DNA from: Rubrobacter taiwanensis
GTDB lineage: Bacteria; Actinomycetota; Rubrobacteria; Rubrobacterales; Rubrobacteraceae
Assembly: GCF_004337705.1 (NCBI RefSeq)
Contig: NZ_SKBU01000016.1
Span: forward strand, 53,926 to 117,925
Length of the DNA stretch: 64,000 nucleotides
Reading direction: 5' to 3'
The notes below the pieces were generated by a model. The model made no database searches. It was given only the letters and a program-made list of their open reading frames with translations, and was not told where the DNA came from. Shown in pieces: positions 33,056 through 41,553 of this stretch. The first letter of the stretch is position 1, and each line of letters begins with the position of its first letter. The position numbers were made by a program, and so were the translations under genes.

Positions 33056-34237
33056 TCAGATCACCCCGAAAGCAGTCAGGATCAGTCGCACCCCAAGCCC
33101 GGTGGCGACCAGGACGACCAGCCCGCCCAGCACGTTCGTCACGACCCCGTTCTTGAACTCGCCGAGCAGGTCGCTCCGGTTCACCGCGAACAGGAGGAAC
33201 GCCGCGATTATCGGGAGCAGGACGCCGTTGGCGGCCTGGGCGAAGACGATGGCCTGCACCGGCTGCGTGCCCAAGACCGCGAAGATGGTCCCGACGACTA
33301 TGATCGCCGCCCACACCGCCTGGAACCTGCGGCTGGAGAGGTTTCTCTCCCACCCTAGTGCGCCGGAGGTGGCGTAGGCTGCGGCCAGCGGAGCGGTGAT
33401 CGCGCTGGTGAGCCCCGCCGCCAGCAGGCCCGCGGCGAAGAAGTACCGGGCGGCCGGACCCAGCAGGGGTTCGAGCTGCTCGGCCATCGTGGCCGCGCTG
33501 TCTATCTCGATGCCGCGCTCGAAGAACGCTCCGGCCGCGGTCGCCACGATGGCGAGCGTTATGAGGCCGCCCAGCACGATGGAGAACGTCGCGTCGAACC
33601 GGCTCTCGGCGAGCGCCCGGTCCGTCGGGACGGACTCGGGCCACTTCTCCTGCACGCTGCTGGCGTGCAGGAACAGGTTGTAGGGGACCACGGTGGTGCC
33701 GATCAGGGCCACCGCCGTGAGCAGCGCCCCGGCCGGGAGGCTCGGCGCGAAGATGCCCGCCAGGATATCCGTAAGGCTCGGACGCACGATAACGGCCGTC
33801 GCCACGAAGACGAAGCTCATCACGGCGACCAGCGCTACCAGCCCGCGTTCCACTAACTTGTACCGGCCGGAGGCCAGCAAGGCGAACGCCCCGGCCCCGA
33901 CCACCAGCGCCCACGCCTGCGTCGAGCCGCCGAGCAAGGCCTGGAGCCCTAAAGAAGCCCCGGTTATGTTCCCCACCTCGAAAGCGGCGTTCCCGAAGGT
34001 TATGGCCGCGATCACCAGCAGCACGGCTCCCCACTTGATGAGGGGATTCCGGAAGGTGGTTCTGAGCGCCTCCCCGAGCCCCTCCCGGCTCACTATGCCG
34101 AGCCGGGCGCTCATCTCCTGCAGCACTATCACGGCGAAGATGGAGAAGACCAGCGCCCAGAGAAGAGCGTAGCCGGTGCTCGCCCCCGCCACGCTCGCCG
34201 TGGTCACCGTCCCCGGCCCGATAAACGCCGCAGCCAC
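33056..34237 (-). CDS. YcsG-like NRAMP-family membrane protein with altered metal site
   Basis: 393 residues from GTG 34237, about eleven membrane spans. It belongs to the NRAMP fold, but the TM1 metal motif DPGN reads GPGT and the TM6 motif MPHN reads VPYN (TTVVPYNLFLHAS), so the Asp, Asn and Met ligands are gone. Such relatives (B. subtilis YcsG) sit beside 5-oxoprolinase genes and may carry something other than Mn or Fe. GTG 34237 lacks a ribosome site and cuts the first helix; CTG 34276 with GAGAGGAG upstream would add 13 residues (LAERLRRLGPGLL). In operon with YcsI-like and HyuA/B. Confidence 0.85.
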   Translation of the reverse strand: MAAAFIGPGTVTTASVAGASTGYALLWALVFSIFAVIVLQEMSARLGIVSREGLGEALRTTFRNPLIKWGAVLLVIAAITFGNAAFEVGNITGASLGLQALLGGSTQAWALVVGAGAFALLASGRYKLVERGLVALVAVMSFVFVATAVIVRPSLTDILAGIFAPSLPAGALLTAVALIGTTVVPYNLFLHASSVQEKWPESVPTDRALAESRFDATFSIVLGGLITLAIVATAAGAFFERGIEIDSAATMAEQLEPLLGPAARYFFAAGLLAAGLTSAITAPLAAAYATSGALGWERNLSSRRFQAVWAAIIVVGTIFAVLGTQPVQAIVFAQAANGVLLPIIAAFLLFAVNRSDLLGEFKNGVVTNVLGGLVVLVATGLGVRLILTAFGVI

Positions 34238-34300
34238 CAGCAGCCCCGGTCCCAGCCGTCTCAGTCGCTCCGCCAGTGCTCCGCTCCTCTCACCCTGAAA

Positions 34301-35095
34301 TCAGATCTCGTACTCCGGGTTGAGGCGGTCGGTGATGAACATGTGGCCGGGGCTGTGCGTGATCACGAGCGGCACCCCGGCGTTCCGGATCGCGACCTGC
34401 GGGGTCACCCCGCAGGCCCAGAAGACGGGGATCTGGCCCTCCTCCAGCTCGACCGGCTCCCCGAAGTCCGGGCGGGAGAGATCCCCTATCCCCAGCCCCG
34501 CCGGGTCCCCGACGTGCACCGGCGCGCCGTGCATCGCCGGGTAGCGGCCCGTGATGGAGACGACGCGCGGGATCTCATCCGCCCGGTAGGGCCGCATGCT
34601 CACGACCATCGGGCCGGAGAAGGGTCCTGAGGGGACACACTCCCGGTTCGTGACGTACATCGGGACGTTGCGCCCCTGCTCCACGTGCGCGAGCCTCAGC
34701 CCCGCCGCCAGCAGCGCCGTCTCGAAGGTGAAGCTGCACCCGAGCAGGAAGGCGACCAGATCACGCCGCCAGTAAGCCGTTATCTCCACCGGCTCGCCCG
34801 CGAGCCTGCCATCCTCGTACACCCGATACCTCGGCACGTCCGTCCGCAGATCCGCGCCCGGAGCCAGGGCGGCGGGTTCGGGCGAGCCGGCGTCGGTCAC
34901 CTCCAGAACGGGGCAGGGCTTCGGGTTGCGCACGCAGAACTTCAGGAAGTCGAAGGCATATTCTTCCGGCAGGATCACCAGGTTCGCCTGCACGCGCCGC
35001 CGGGCGAGCCCGCCGGTCGGCCCGGTGTACTCCCCGGCCCGGATGGCCGCCCGCAGCTCTGCGGGCGGCAGCTCCCTCATCTCCGAGACGCTCAT
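34301..35095 (-). CDS. YcsI/DUF1445 family protein (D-glutamate cyclase-like)
   Basis: 264 residues, from ATG 35095 which starts the family region (MSVSEMRELPPAELR); the frame extends upstream without support. Conserved: GLARRRVQANLVILPEEYAFDFLKFC near the N-terminus, CSFTFETALL (about 150), YRADEIPRVVSITGRYP and THSPGHMFITD at the end. Eukaryotic relatives convert D-glutamate to 5-oxo-D-proline; bacterial members are annotated as putative hydro-lyases. Its place ahead of YcsG-like and HyuA/B genes supports a 5-oxoproline/D-glutamate role. A TAGGAT -10-like box lies just before the ATG. Confidence 0.88.
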   Translation of the reverse strand: MSVSEMRELPPAELRAAIRAGEYTGPTGGLARRRVQANLVILPEEYAFDFLKFCVRNPKPCPVLEVTDAGSPEPAALAPGADLRTDVPRYRVYEDGRLAGEPVEITAYWRRDLVAFLLGCSFTFETALLAAGLRLAHVEQGRNVPMYVTNRECVPSGPFSGPMVVSMRPYRADEIPRVVSITGRYPAMHGAPVHVGDPAGLGIGDLSRPDFGEPVELEEGQIPVFWACGVTPQVAIRNAGVPLVITHSPGHMFITDRLNPEYEI

Positions 35096-35180
35096 CCCCC
35101 AGAATCCTAGCACAGCGCTTGCGCGGGCGGGGTGGACCTGCAAGACTGAGCGCGAAGGCGTCCGGGAGGAGGGGCATTCT

Positions 35181-36530
35181 ATGTCACCGGCGGTGCTCAT
35201 CTCGATAGCTGTTGTAGCAGTTGCCCTGATCTTGCTTCTCATCCTCAGGTTTCAGATGCATGCCTTCGTGGCGCTGCTGCTCGTCAGCTTCCTGACCGCC
35301 CTCGCCGCCGGGATACCGCCCGGGGATGTCATCGGCATCATCCAGGAGGGAATGGGCAACACCCTGGGCTACATAGCCGTAGTGGTGGGTCTGGGCGCGA
35401 TGTTCGGGGAGCTGCTCAGGATCACCGGCGGGGCCGGGCAGATCGCGCGCACGCTGGTGCGGGCCTTCGGGCAGGACAGGGTCCAGTGGGCGCTCGGGCT
35501 CACGAGTTTTCTGGTCGCCATTCCGGTCTTCTTCGACGTGGGCCTGATCATCCTCATCCCCCTCGTCTACACCCTGACCAAGCGGTACGGCCGCTCGCTG
35601 CTCTACTACGCCATCCCGCTGCTGGCCGGGCTGGCCTCCACGCACGCCTTCATCCCCCCGACGCCGGGACCGGTCGCCGTCGCCGGGATCATAGGGGCCG
35701 ACCTCGGCTGGGTGATCCTGTGGGGAACGATAGCGGGGCTTCCGGCGGTGGCTGTGGGAGGAGTCTTCTTCGGGCGCTACATAGCGGACAGGATCCGCGT
35801 TGACGTCCCCGAGTACATGGAGCGGCCGGAGGAGGAGGCGGAGAAGGAGGGCGTGACCACCCCTTCTTTCGCGCTGGTCGTGTCCATCATCCTGATCCCG
35901 CTGGCCCTCATCCTGGTCAATACCCTCTCGGACCTGGCGCTGGCGGAGGACAGCCTCGCCAGAAACGTGCTGACGCTAATCGGGCATCCCTTCTCGGCTC
36001 TGACGATAGCCGTGCTCCTGGCCTTCTACGTGCTCGGCGTCCGGCATGGCTACTCCCGGGAGGAGGTCCAGGGAGCCGCGAGCAAGGCGCTGGAGCCGGT
36101 GGGGCTCATCATCCTGGTCACCGGCGCGGGCGGCGTGTTCGGCAACGTGCTGCAGGAGAGCGGGATCGGAGACGCCGTCCAGGGCATCATGGAGGCCTCG
36201 AACCTGCCCATCGTCCTGCTCGCCTTCCTCGCGGCCGTCTTCGTGCGCGTCTCGCTCGGCTCGGCCACGGTTGCGATGGTCACATCGGCCGCCATCGTGG
36301 CTCCGGCCATCGAAGGAGCGGGCTACTCCGCGCCGCTCGTAGGCGCGATCGTCGTGGCCATCGCCTCGGGAGCCACGGTGCTCTCCCACGTCAACGACTC
36401 GGGCTTCTGGCTGGTCAGCCGGTTCCTCGGCCTCTCCGAGAAGCACACGCTCCAGTCGTGGACGGTCATGGTGACGCTCGTGGGCCTGACCGGCTTTCTG
36501 ACGGTCCTGAGCATCAGCCTGTTCCTTTAG
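35181..36530 (+). CDS. GntP-family gluconate/sugar-acid:H+ symporter
   Basis: 449 residues with about 12-14 membrane spans. GntP pattern: LRFQMHAFVALLLVS, MGNTLGYIAVVVGLGAMFG, the IPVFFDVGLIILIP motif and THAFIPPTPGPVA. Such proteins import gluconate or other sugar acids, some D-serine or glycerate. ATG 35181 follows GGGAGGAGGGG. It is divergent from the YcsI-like gene, with which it could share regulation, and convergent to the GalT-like gene with a 17-bp overlap of the 3' ends. The actual substrate is unknown. Confidence 0.92.
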   Translation: MSPAVLISIAVVAVALILLLILRFQMHAFVALLLVSFLTALAAGIPPGDVIGIIQEGMGNTLGYIAVVVGLGAMFGELLRITGGAGQIARTLVRAFGQDRVQWALGLTSFLVAIPVFFDVGLIILIPLVYTLTKRYGRSLLYYAIPLLAGLASTHAFIPPTPGPVAVAGIIGADLGWVILWGTIAGLPAVAVGGVFFGRYIADRIRVDVPEYMERPEEEAEKEGVTTPSFALVVSIILIPLALILVNTLSDLALAEDSLARNVLTLIGHPFSALTIAVLLAFYVLGVRHGYSREEVQGAASKALEPVGLIILVTGAGGVFGNVLQESGIGDAVQGIMEASNLPIVLLAFLAAVFVRVSLGSATVAMVTSAAIVAPAIEGAGYSAPLVGAIVVAIASGATVLSHVNDSGFWLVSRFLGLSEKHTLQSWTVMVTLVGLTGFLTVLSISLFL

Positions 36531-37608
36531 GCACCTGCCGCCGCAAGGCCTCCGCGACCCGGAAGGGGTCGGAGGCGACCACCGAGGCCGCATACAGCTC
36601 CATCGCCCCTATGTCCGAGGTGCGGCCGGCCGGGTCTCCCCGGTCCACTATCCGCACCACGGCCGGGAATCCGCTCCACTCCCGCCCGCCGGGAATAGGC
36701 GGCAGCAAGAAGGCCGCGTTGAACGAGCGCACGCCGAGTTCGTCCACGCAGCTCCGCAGGACAGCCCCGACGGCGCGGCGCAGAGACCTGTCCTCCAGAC
36801 TCCTCCCGAGCAGCCAGATCTCCTTCTCTTTGACGGGCGCGAGGCCGGCGAAGCCCCGCACCCCTTCCGGGCAGGGGAGATCCAGCCCCAGCGCGGCATG
36901 CACCCGGTAGAGATCGTCGAAGTAGTCGCCGCCGCACCGGGCGGCGTAGGCGGCCGCGTCGCGGCGCAGGCGCTCCACCTTCGGGTAGTGCGCACCGCGG
37001 GCGGCGGCGAGCTGAACGTGGCCGTGGATGATGGAGCCGCCCGCCCGCCAGAGGCAGTTCCACATCGGGAAGAAGTACCGGGCCTCCGGATCCTCCTCCA
37101 GCACCCGGCGGTGCCACTCCAGCCCGACGGCGAGGTAGTCATCTACTTTCTCAGGGGTGAGGTGCAGCGGGTTGTGGTCGTCGAAGATCACGAGCCCGTG
37201 GTAGCCGTCGTACTTGGCGACGTTGGAGGCGGTGACGGAGTGCTCGCCCCGGACGCGGCCGAAGGTGTCGGCGGGCGTCCCCTCCTCCGGATTGCAGAAC
37301 GGGTCTCCGGCGGTGCTCGCTATCTCCTGCTCCAGCTCCAGGTCCGTTCCCGTGTCCATCGGTCGGGCCGCCCGCAAGCCGTTGAAGAGCGTGCCTTCCA
37401 GCGTGATACGGTTCGTGACCCGCACTATCCGCTGTTCGCGCACGGCGTCCACAGAGCCGAAGGACTTCTCTATCCAGGGGTGCATGCTCCCGGGCGGCAC
37501 CAGGCGTCCGGTCGTGGCGCTCACCTCGAAGATGCGCTCGAAGACCGCCCGCTCGCCGGGGTCCAGGGCTTCGACCAGATCCGGGAGGTCGGTGATCGCG
37601 GGCTTCAC
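36514..37608 (-). CDS. HIT-superfamily, galactose-1-phosphate-uridylyltransferase-like protein
   Basis: 364 residues from GTG 37608, overlapping the nucleoside hydrolase stop (GTGA). The HIT-type motif is visible as SIIHGHVQLA (H-x-H-x-Q) in the middle of the protein, preceded by GLVIFDDHNPLHL and followed by AGLAPVKEKEIWLLG, a GalT-like double-HIT layout. No GalE or GalK is nearby, and coupling to a nucleoside hydrolase suggests a nucleotidyl or nucleoside-phosphate substrate rather than galactose. The precise reaction is not assignable. The longer open frame upstream is the antisense of nothing and has no ribosome site. Confidence 0.75.
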   Translation of the reverse strand: MKPAITDLPDLVEALDPGERAVFERIFEVSATTGRLVPPGSMHPWIEKSFGSVDAVREQRIVRVTNRITLEGTLFNGLRAARPMDTGTDLELEQEIASTAGDPFCNPEEGTPADTFGRVRGEHSVTASNVAKYDGYHGLVIFDDHNPLHLTPEKVDDYLAVGLEWHRRVLEEDPEARYFFPMWNCLWRAGGSIIHGHVQLAAARGAHYPKVERLRRDAAAYAARCGGDYFDDLYRVHAALGLDLPCPEGVRGFAGLAPVKEKEIWLLGRSLEDRSLRRAVGAVLRSCVDELGVRSFNAAFLLPPIPGGREWSGFPAVVRIVDRGDPAGRTSDIGAMELYAASVVASDPFRVAEALRRQVPKGTG

Positions 37609-38531
37609 CGGGCTTCCAGCCGCTCCAAGGTCCCGCAGAGCAGCTCGAAGAACGCCTCCACGTCCAGGTCCACGCCGACCTCCGCGTTGGGCGGCAGCCC
37701 CCACACCCCGTGGTAGTCGCAGACCGTCTGGCCGCGGGTCAGCTCGCTCTCGCACTCCACCTCCACGCGCATCGGGCGGGTCTTGAGGAGGGCGGGGTCT
37801 ACGACGGCCGCGACGGCGACCGCGTCGTGGATCGGGGGCGCGTCGAGGGCGTAGACCTCCCGGTATGTGGAGGCGAAGAACTCCAGCAACCCCGCGACGG
37901 CCTCGCCGACCGGGCCGAGCCTCCGGATCCGGGCCCGCCGCTCCGGCGTCGCTCCCGCCAGATGCGTCACGTCCAGTCCGACCATCGTAACCGGCAGGCC
38001 GCTGCCGAAAACTATCCGGGCGGCCTCCGGGTCCACGTAGATGTTGAACTCCGCCGCCGGGGTGGTGTTCCCGAGCCCGATGCTGCCGCCCATGAGCACG
38101 ATGCCATCCACGTTCTCCTTCAGGTCGGGGCGCTCCCGCAGGAAGGCCGCCACGTTGGTCATCGGTCCCGTGGGGATGAGCGTGACGGGCTCATGAGAGC
38201 CGCCGACAACATCCGCCATCAGCTCCACCGCCCCGCGCCCGTCGGGCCCGAACGCCGGGGCCGGGATCTCGGGACCGTCCAGCCCGCTCTCACCGTGGAT
38301 GTTCTCGGCCGTGTAGAGCTCCCGCTCCAGGGGAGCGGCGGCTCCGGCGGCGACGGGGACATCACCGCGCCCGATAAGAGACAGAACCCTCAGCGCGTTG
38401 CGGGTGGTCTTCTCCAGCGGGACGTTCCCGGCGACGGTGGTGACGCCGCGGAGGTCGAGTGCGGCGCAAGCGAGCAGGAGGGCCACAGCATCGTCGTGTC
38501 CGGGATCCATATCCAGCAGGACGGGCTTCAC
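37605..38531 (-). CDS. Inosine-uridine-type nucleoside hydrolase
   Basis: 308 residues. The N-terminal Ca-binding cluster DMDPGHDDAVALLLA, the ALRVLSLIGRGDVPVAAGA segment, the LIPTGPMTNVAAFL motif and the VMVGLDVTH-like VTMVGLDVTH near the active-site His/Asp pair define the family. It splits ribonucleosides (or related N-ribosides) to base and ribose. GTG 38531 follows GGAAAGGAG; the longer ATG frame at 38576 is not supported. First gene of a two-gene operon with the GalT-like protein. Confidence 0.92.
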   Translation of the reverse strand: MKPVLLDMDPGHDDAVALLLACAALDLRGVTTVAGNVPLEKTTRNALRVLSLIGRGDVPVAAGAAAPLERELYTAENIHGESGLDGPEIPAPAFGPDGRGAVELMADVVGGSHEPVTLIPTGPMTNVAAFLRERPDLKENVDGIVLMGGSIGLGNTTPAAEFNIYVDPEAARIVFGSGLPVTMVGLDVTHLAGATPERRARIRRLGPVGEAVAGLLEFFASTYREVYALDAPPIHDAVAVAAVVDPALLKTRPMRVEVECESELTRGQTVCDYHGVWGLPPNAEVGVDLDVEAFFELLCGTLERLEAR

Positions 38532-38608
38532 AGAGCGGCTCCTTTCCGCACGCGCCTCCGGGATGTAGGGTAGCACAGGCGAGAGCTTCGCCGGAGACCG
38601 GGTAACTA

Positions 38609-38614
38609 TATAAT
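38609..38614 (+). promoter_or_regulatory. Perfect -10 hexamer before the acrylyl-CoA reductase gene
   Basis: TATAAT at 38609-38614, about 37 nt before ATG 38651; the -35 region is weak (TTCGCC at 16-bp spacing). It would drive the acuI-like, prpE-like and dehalogenase genes. Confidence 0.5.
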
Positions 38615-38650
38615 GCAGGATGCGCAGTCTATCCGAGGAGGAAGGGGAAG

Positions 38651-39640
38651 ATGGACCGCTTTCAGGCCTACCGGGTCCACGAAGAAGACGGCAAGCCCAG
38701 AGGACGCCTGGAGGAGATCACGCTCGACGATCTCAACGAGGGCGAGGTTTTGATCCGCGTCCGCTACTCCAGCGTCAACTACAAGGACGCGCTGGCGGCG
38801 ACCGGCAAGGGCAAGATCATGCGCAGCTTCCCGAAGGTGGCCGGGATAGACGCCGCCGGGGTGGTCGAGGCCTCCGAAGACCCGCGTTTCTCCGAGGGGG
38901 ACGAGGTACTCGTGACCGGCACGGGGATCGGCGAGGAGCGCGACGGAGGATACGCCCCGTACCTCCGGCACTCGGCGGACTGGCTCGTGCCCCTCCCGGA
39001 GGGGCTCTCCCTGCGGGACGCGATGGCCATCGGCACCGCCGGCTTCACCGCCGCCCTCTCCGTCTACCGGATGGAGAAGAACGGCCTCGCGCCGGAGAAC
39101 GGCCCGGTGGCCGTGACCGGCGCCACCGGCGGCGTGGGCAGCATCGCGGTGGACATCCTGGCCGGTCTGGGCTACGAGGTCACCGCCATCACGGGCAAGG
39201 AGTCCGAGCGCGACTACCTGAAGGAGCTGGGAGCGAAGGAGGTCGTAAACCGCAACGAGCTGGAGATGGGTGAGCGGCCGCTGGAGAAGTCCATGTGGGC
39301 CGGGGCGGTGGACACCGTCGGGGGCGGCGGGGTTCTGGCCTGGCTCACCCGCACCGCCAAGCGCCACGGGAGCATCGCGGCGTGCGGCAACGCCGGCGGC
39401 TTCGACCTGAACACGACCGTCCTGCCGTTCATCCTGCGCGGCGTGGATCTGCTCGGCATAGACTCCAACTACTTCCCGATGGAGGAGCGCAAGCAGATCT
39501 GGGAGCGCCTCGCCAGCGACATGCGCCCCCGGCACCTGCAGGAGATCTCGCACGACATCCCCTTCTCCGGGCTGCCCGGGGCCTTCGACCGGCTCATAGA
39601 GGGGAAGGCCCGGGGCCGGATGGTGGTCGAGATCTCCTAA
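38651..39640 (+). CDS. acuI: Acrylyl-CoA reductase (AcuI/YhdH family, MDR superfamily)
   Basis: 329 residues, zinc-free medium-chain dehydrogenase: YSSVNYKDALAATGKGKIM (YhdH/AcuI signature), VAGIDAAGVV, GTAGFTAALSVYRME, and the NADPH site VTGATGGVGSIAVDIL. Reduces acrylyl-CoA to propionyl-CoA with NADPH. The gene after it is a propionyl-CoA synthetase, so the two form a unit for acrylate, 3-hydroxypropionate or propionate assimilation, with propionyl-CoA carboxylase encoded 28 kb away. ATG 38651 preceded by GAGGAGGAAGGGG. Confidence 0.9.
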   Translation: MDRFQAYRVHEEDGKPRGRLEEITLDDLNEGEVLIRVRYSSVNYKDALAATGKGKIMRSFPKVAGIDAAGVVEASEDPRFSEGDEVLVTGTGIGEERDGGYAPYLRHSADWLVPLPEGLSLRDAMAIGTAGFTAALSVYRMEKNGLAPENGPVAVTGATGGVGSIAVDILAGLGYEVTAITGKESERDYLKELGAKEVVNRNELEMGERPLEKSMWAGAVDTVGGGGVLAWLTRTAKRHGSIAACGNAGGFDLNTTVLPFILRGVDLLGIDSNYFPMEERKQIWERLASDMRPRHLQEISHDIPFSGLPGAFDRLIEGKARGRMVVEIS

Positions 39641-39657
39641 AACAGGAGGTAATAAAG

Positions 39658-41553
39658 ATGAGCCTTGAGGAGTACCGCAGCTTCCACCGCCGCTCCATAG
39701 AGGAGCCGGAAGCGTTCTGGTCCGAACAGGCGGCGGCCGTGGACTGGAACCGGCGGTGGGACGAGGTGCGGGACTACTCCCGCCCGCCGTTCGTGCGGTG
39801 GTTCGCCGGCGGCGAGACCAACCTCTGCCACAATGCCGTAGACCGGCACCTGCAGGAGCGGGGCGAGCAGACCGCCCTCGCGTACGTCTCGACCGAGACG
39901 GGCGAGCGGGCGGAGTACACCTACCGGGAGCTGTACGCCGAGGTGAACGCCTTCGCCGCCGCGCTGCGCGGGCTCGGGGTCGGGAAGGGCGAGCGCGTGA
40001 TCATCTACATGCCGATGATGCCGGAGGCCATCTTCGCCATGCTCGCCTGCGTGCGGCTGGGTGCCATCCACTCCGTCGTCTTCGGAGGCTTCGCAGCGCA
40101 CAACCTCGCCAAGCGCATAGACGATGCGAAGCCGAAGGTGCTCATCACGGCCGACGCCGGGATGCGCGGCGGCAGCGTAGTCCGCTACAAACCCCTTGTG
40201 GACGAGGCGCTCGACGCCTCCCGGCACCCGCCGGAGAAGGTCGTCGTCTGCCACCGCGGGATAGACGAGGAGATGCCCGTGGACGAGGGCCGCGACCTCG
40301 ACTACTCCGGGCTGCGGCAGGAGCACGCCGGGGAGGAGATCCCGGCCGAGTGGGTGGAGTCGAGCCACCCGAGCTACATCCTCTACACCTCCGGCACGAC
40401 CGGGCCCCCCAAGGGCGTGCAGCGCGACACGGGCGGTTATGCGGTGGCGCTGGTCTCCTCCATGAAGCACATCTTCGCCTCGGAGCCCGGCGAGACGATG
40501 TTCACCGCCTCGGACATCGGGTGGGTCGTGGGGCACTCGTACATCGTGTATGCCCCGCTCATGTACGGCATGACCTCCATCGTGTACGAGGGACTCCCCA
40601 TCCGGCCCGACCCCGGCATCTGGTGGAAGATCGTGGAGGATTACGGTGTGAACACCATGTTCACCTCCCCGACCGCGATCCGGGCCTTAAGAAAGCAGGA
40701 CCCGAAGTACATGCGGGAGCACAACACCTCCTCTCTGCGCAACCTCTTCCTGGCGGGCGAGCCGCTGGACGAGCCGACCTCCCGCTGGGCCTCCGAATCC
40801 CTGGGCGTGACGGTGCGGGACAACTACTGGCAGACGGAGACCGGCTGGCCGATCCTGAGCAGCCTGCTGCCGGGGCTCGAAGACGAGCCGGTCGTCCCCG
40901 GCTCGGCGGGCTTTGCGGTCTACGGCTACGACCTCAAGCTGGTGCACGAAGAGTCGGGCGAGGAGGTCGGACCCGGCGAGCGCGGGGTGCTGGCCATCAA
41001 GCCGCCGCTGCCGCCGGGCTGCATGAGCACCGTGTGGGGCGACGACAAACGGTTCGTAGACACGTACTTCTCGGACTTCCCCGGCGACGAGCTCTACTCC
41101 ACCTTCGACTGGGCCACCCGCCGCGAGGACGGCCGGTACTTCATCATGGGCCGCTCGGATGATGTGATCAACGTCGCCGGGCACCGGCTGGGGACGCGCG
41201 AGATCGAGGAGGCCATCAGCGACCATCCGGACGTGGCCGAGGCCGCCGCCGTCGGGGTGAAGGACGAGTACAAGGGCCAGGTCGTGGCCGCCTACGTGGT
41301 GCCGAAGGAGAGCGCGCCGGCGGGAGAGGAGCTGGAGGAGTCCATCAAGGAGATCGTGGCGCAGAGGATTGGGCGGATCGCCCGCCCGGAGATCGTGCGC
41401 TTCGTGGGCGCGCTGCCCAAGACCCGCTCGGGCAAGCTGCTGCGGCGCAGCATCCAGGCGCTGGCCGAGGGCCGGGAGACCGGCGACCTCTCGACCATAG
41501 AAGACCCGGCCGCCCTGGAGGAGATCAAGGCCGCAACCCCGCAGAGCCGCTGA
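39658..41553 (+). CDS. prpE: Propionyl-CoA (acetyl-CoA) synthetase, AMP-forming
   Basis: 631 residues, length of the Acs/PrpE group. ATP loop YTSGTTGPPKGV, the FGGFAAHNLAKRI and DIGWVVGHSYIVYAPL segments, YWQTETGWP, and the Lys in KTRSGKLLRR at the C-terminus. Activates propionate or acrylate to the CoA thioester. Start ATG 39658 with ACAGGAGGT; longer open frame upstream is the shadow of acuI. Order acuI-prpE and 15-bp spacing suggest an operon; the stop overlaps the dehalogenase start (TGATG). Confidence 0.92.
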   Translation: MSLEEYRSFHRRSIEEPEAFWSEQAAAVDWNRRWDEVRDYSRPPFVRWFAGGETNLCHNAVDRHLQERGEQTALAYVSTETGERAEYTYRELYAEVNAFAAALRGLGVGKGERVIIYMPMMPEAIFAMLACVRLGAIHSVVFGGFAAHNLAKRIDDAKPKVLITADAGMRGGSVVRYKPLVDEALDASRHPPEKVVVCHRGIDEEMPVDEGRDLDYSGLRQEHAGEEIPAEWVESSHPSYILYTSGTTGPPKGVQRDTGGYAVALVSSMKHIFASEPGETMFTASDIGWVVGHSYIVYAPLMYGMTSIVYEGLPIRPDPGIWWKIVEDYGVNTMFTSPTAIRALRKQDPKYMREHNTSSLRNLFLAGEPLDEPTSRWASESLGVTVRDNYWQTETGWPILSSLLPGLEDEPVVPGSAGFAVYGYDLKLVHEESGEEVGPGERGVLAIKPPLPPGCMSTVWGDDKRFVDTYFSDFPGDELYSTFDWATRREDGRYFIMGRSDDVINVAGHRLGTREIEEAISDHPDVAEAAAVGVKDEYKGQVVAAYVVPKESAPAGEELEESIKEIVAQRIGRIARPEIVRFVGALPKTRSGKLLRRSIQALAEGRETGDLSTIEDPAALEEIKAATPQSR

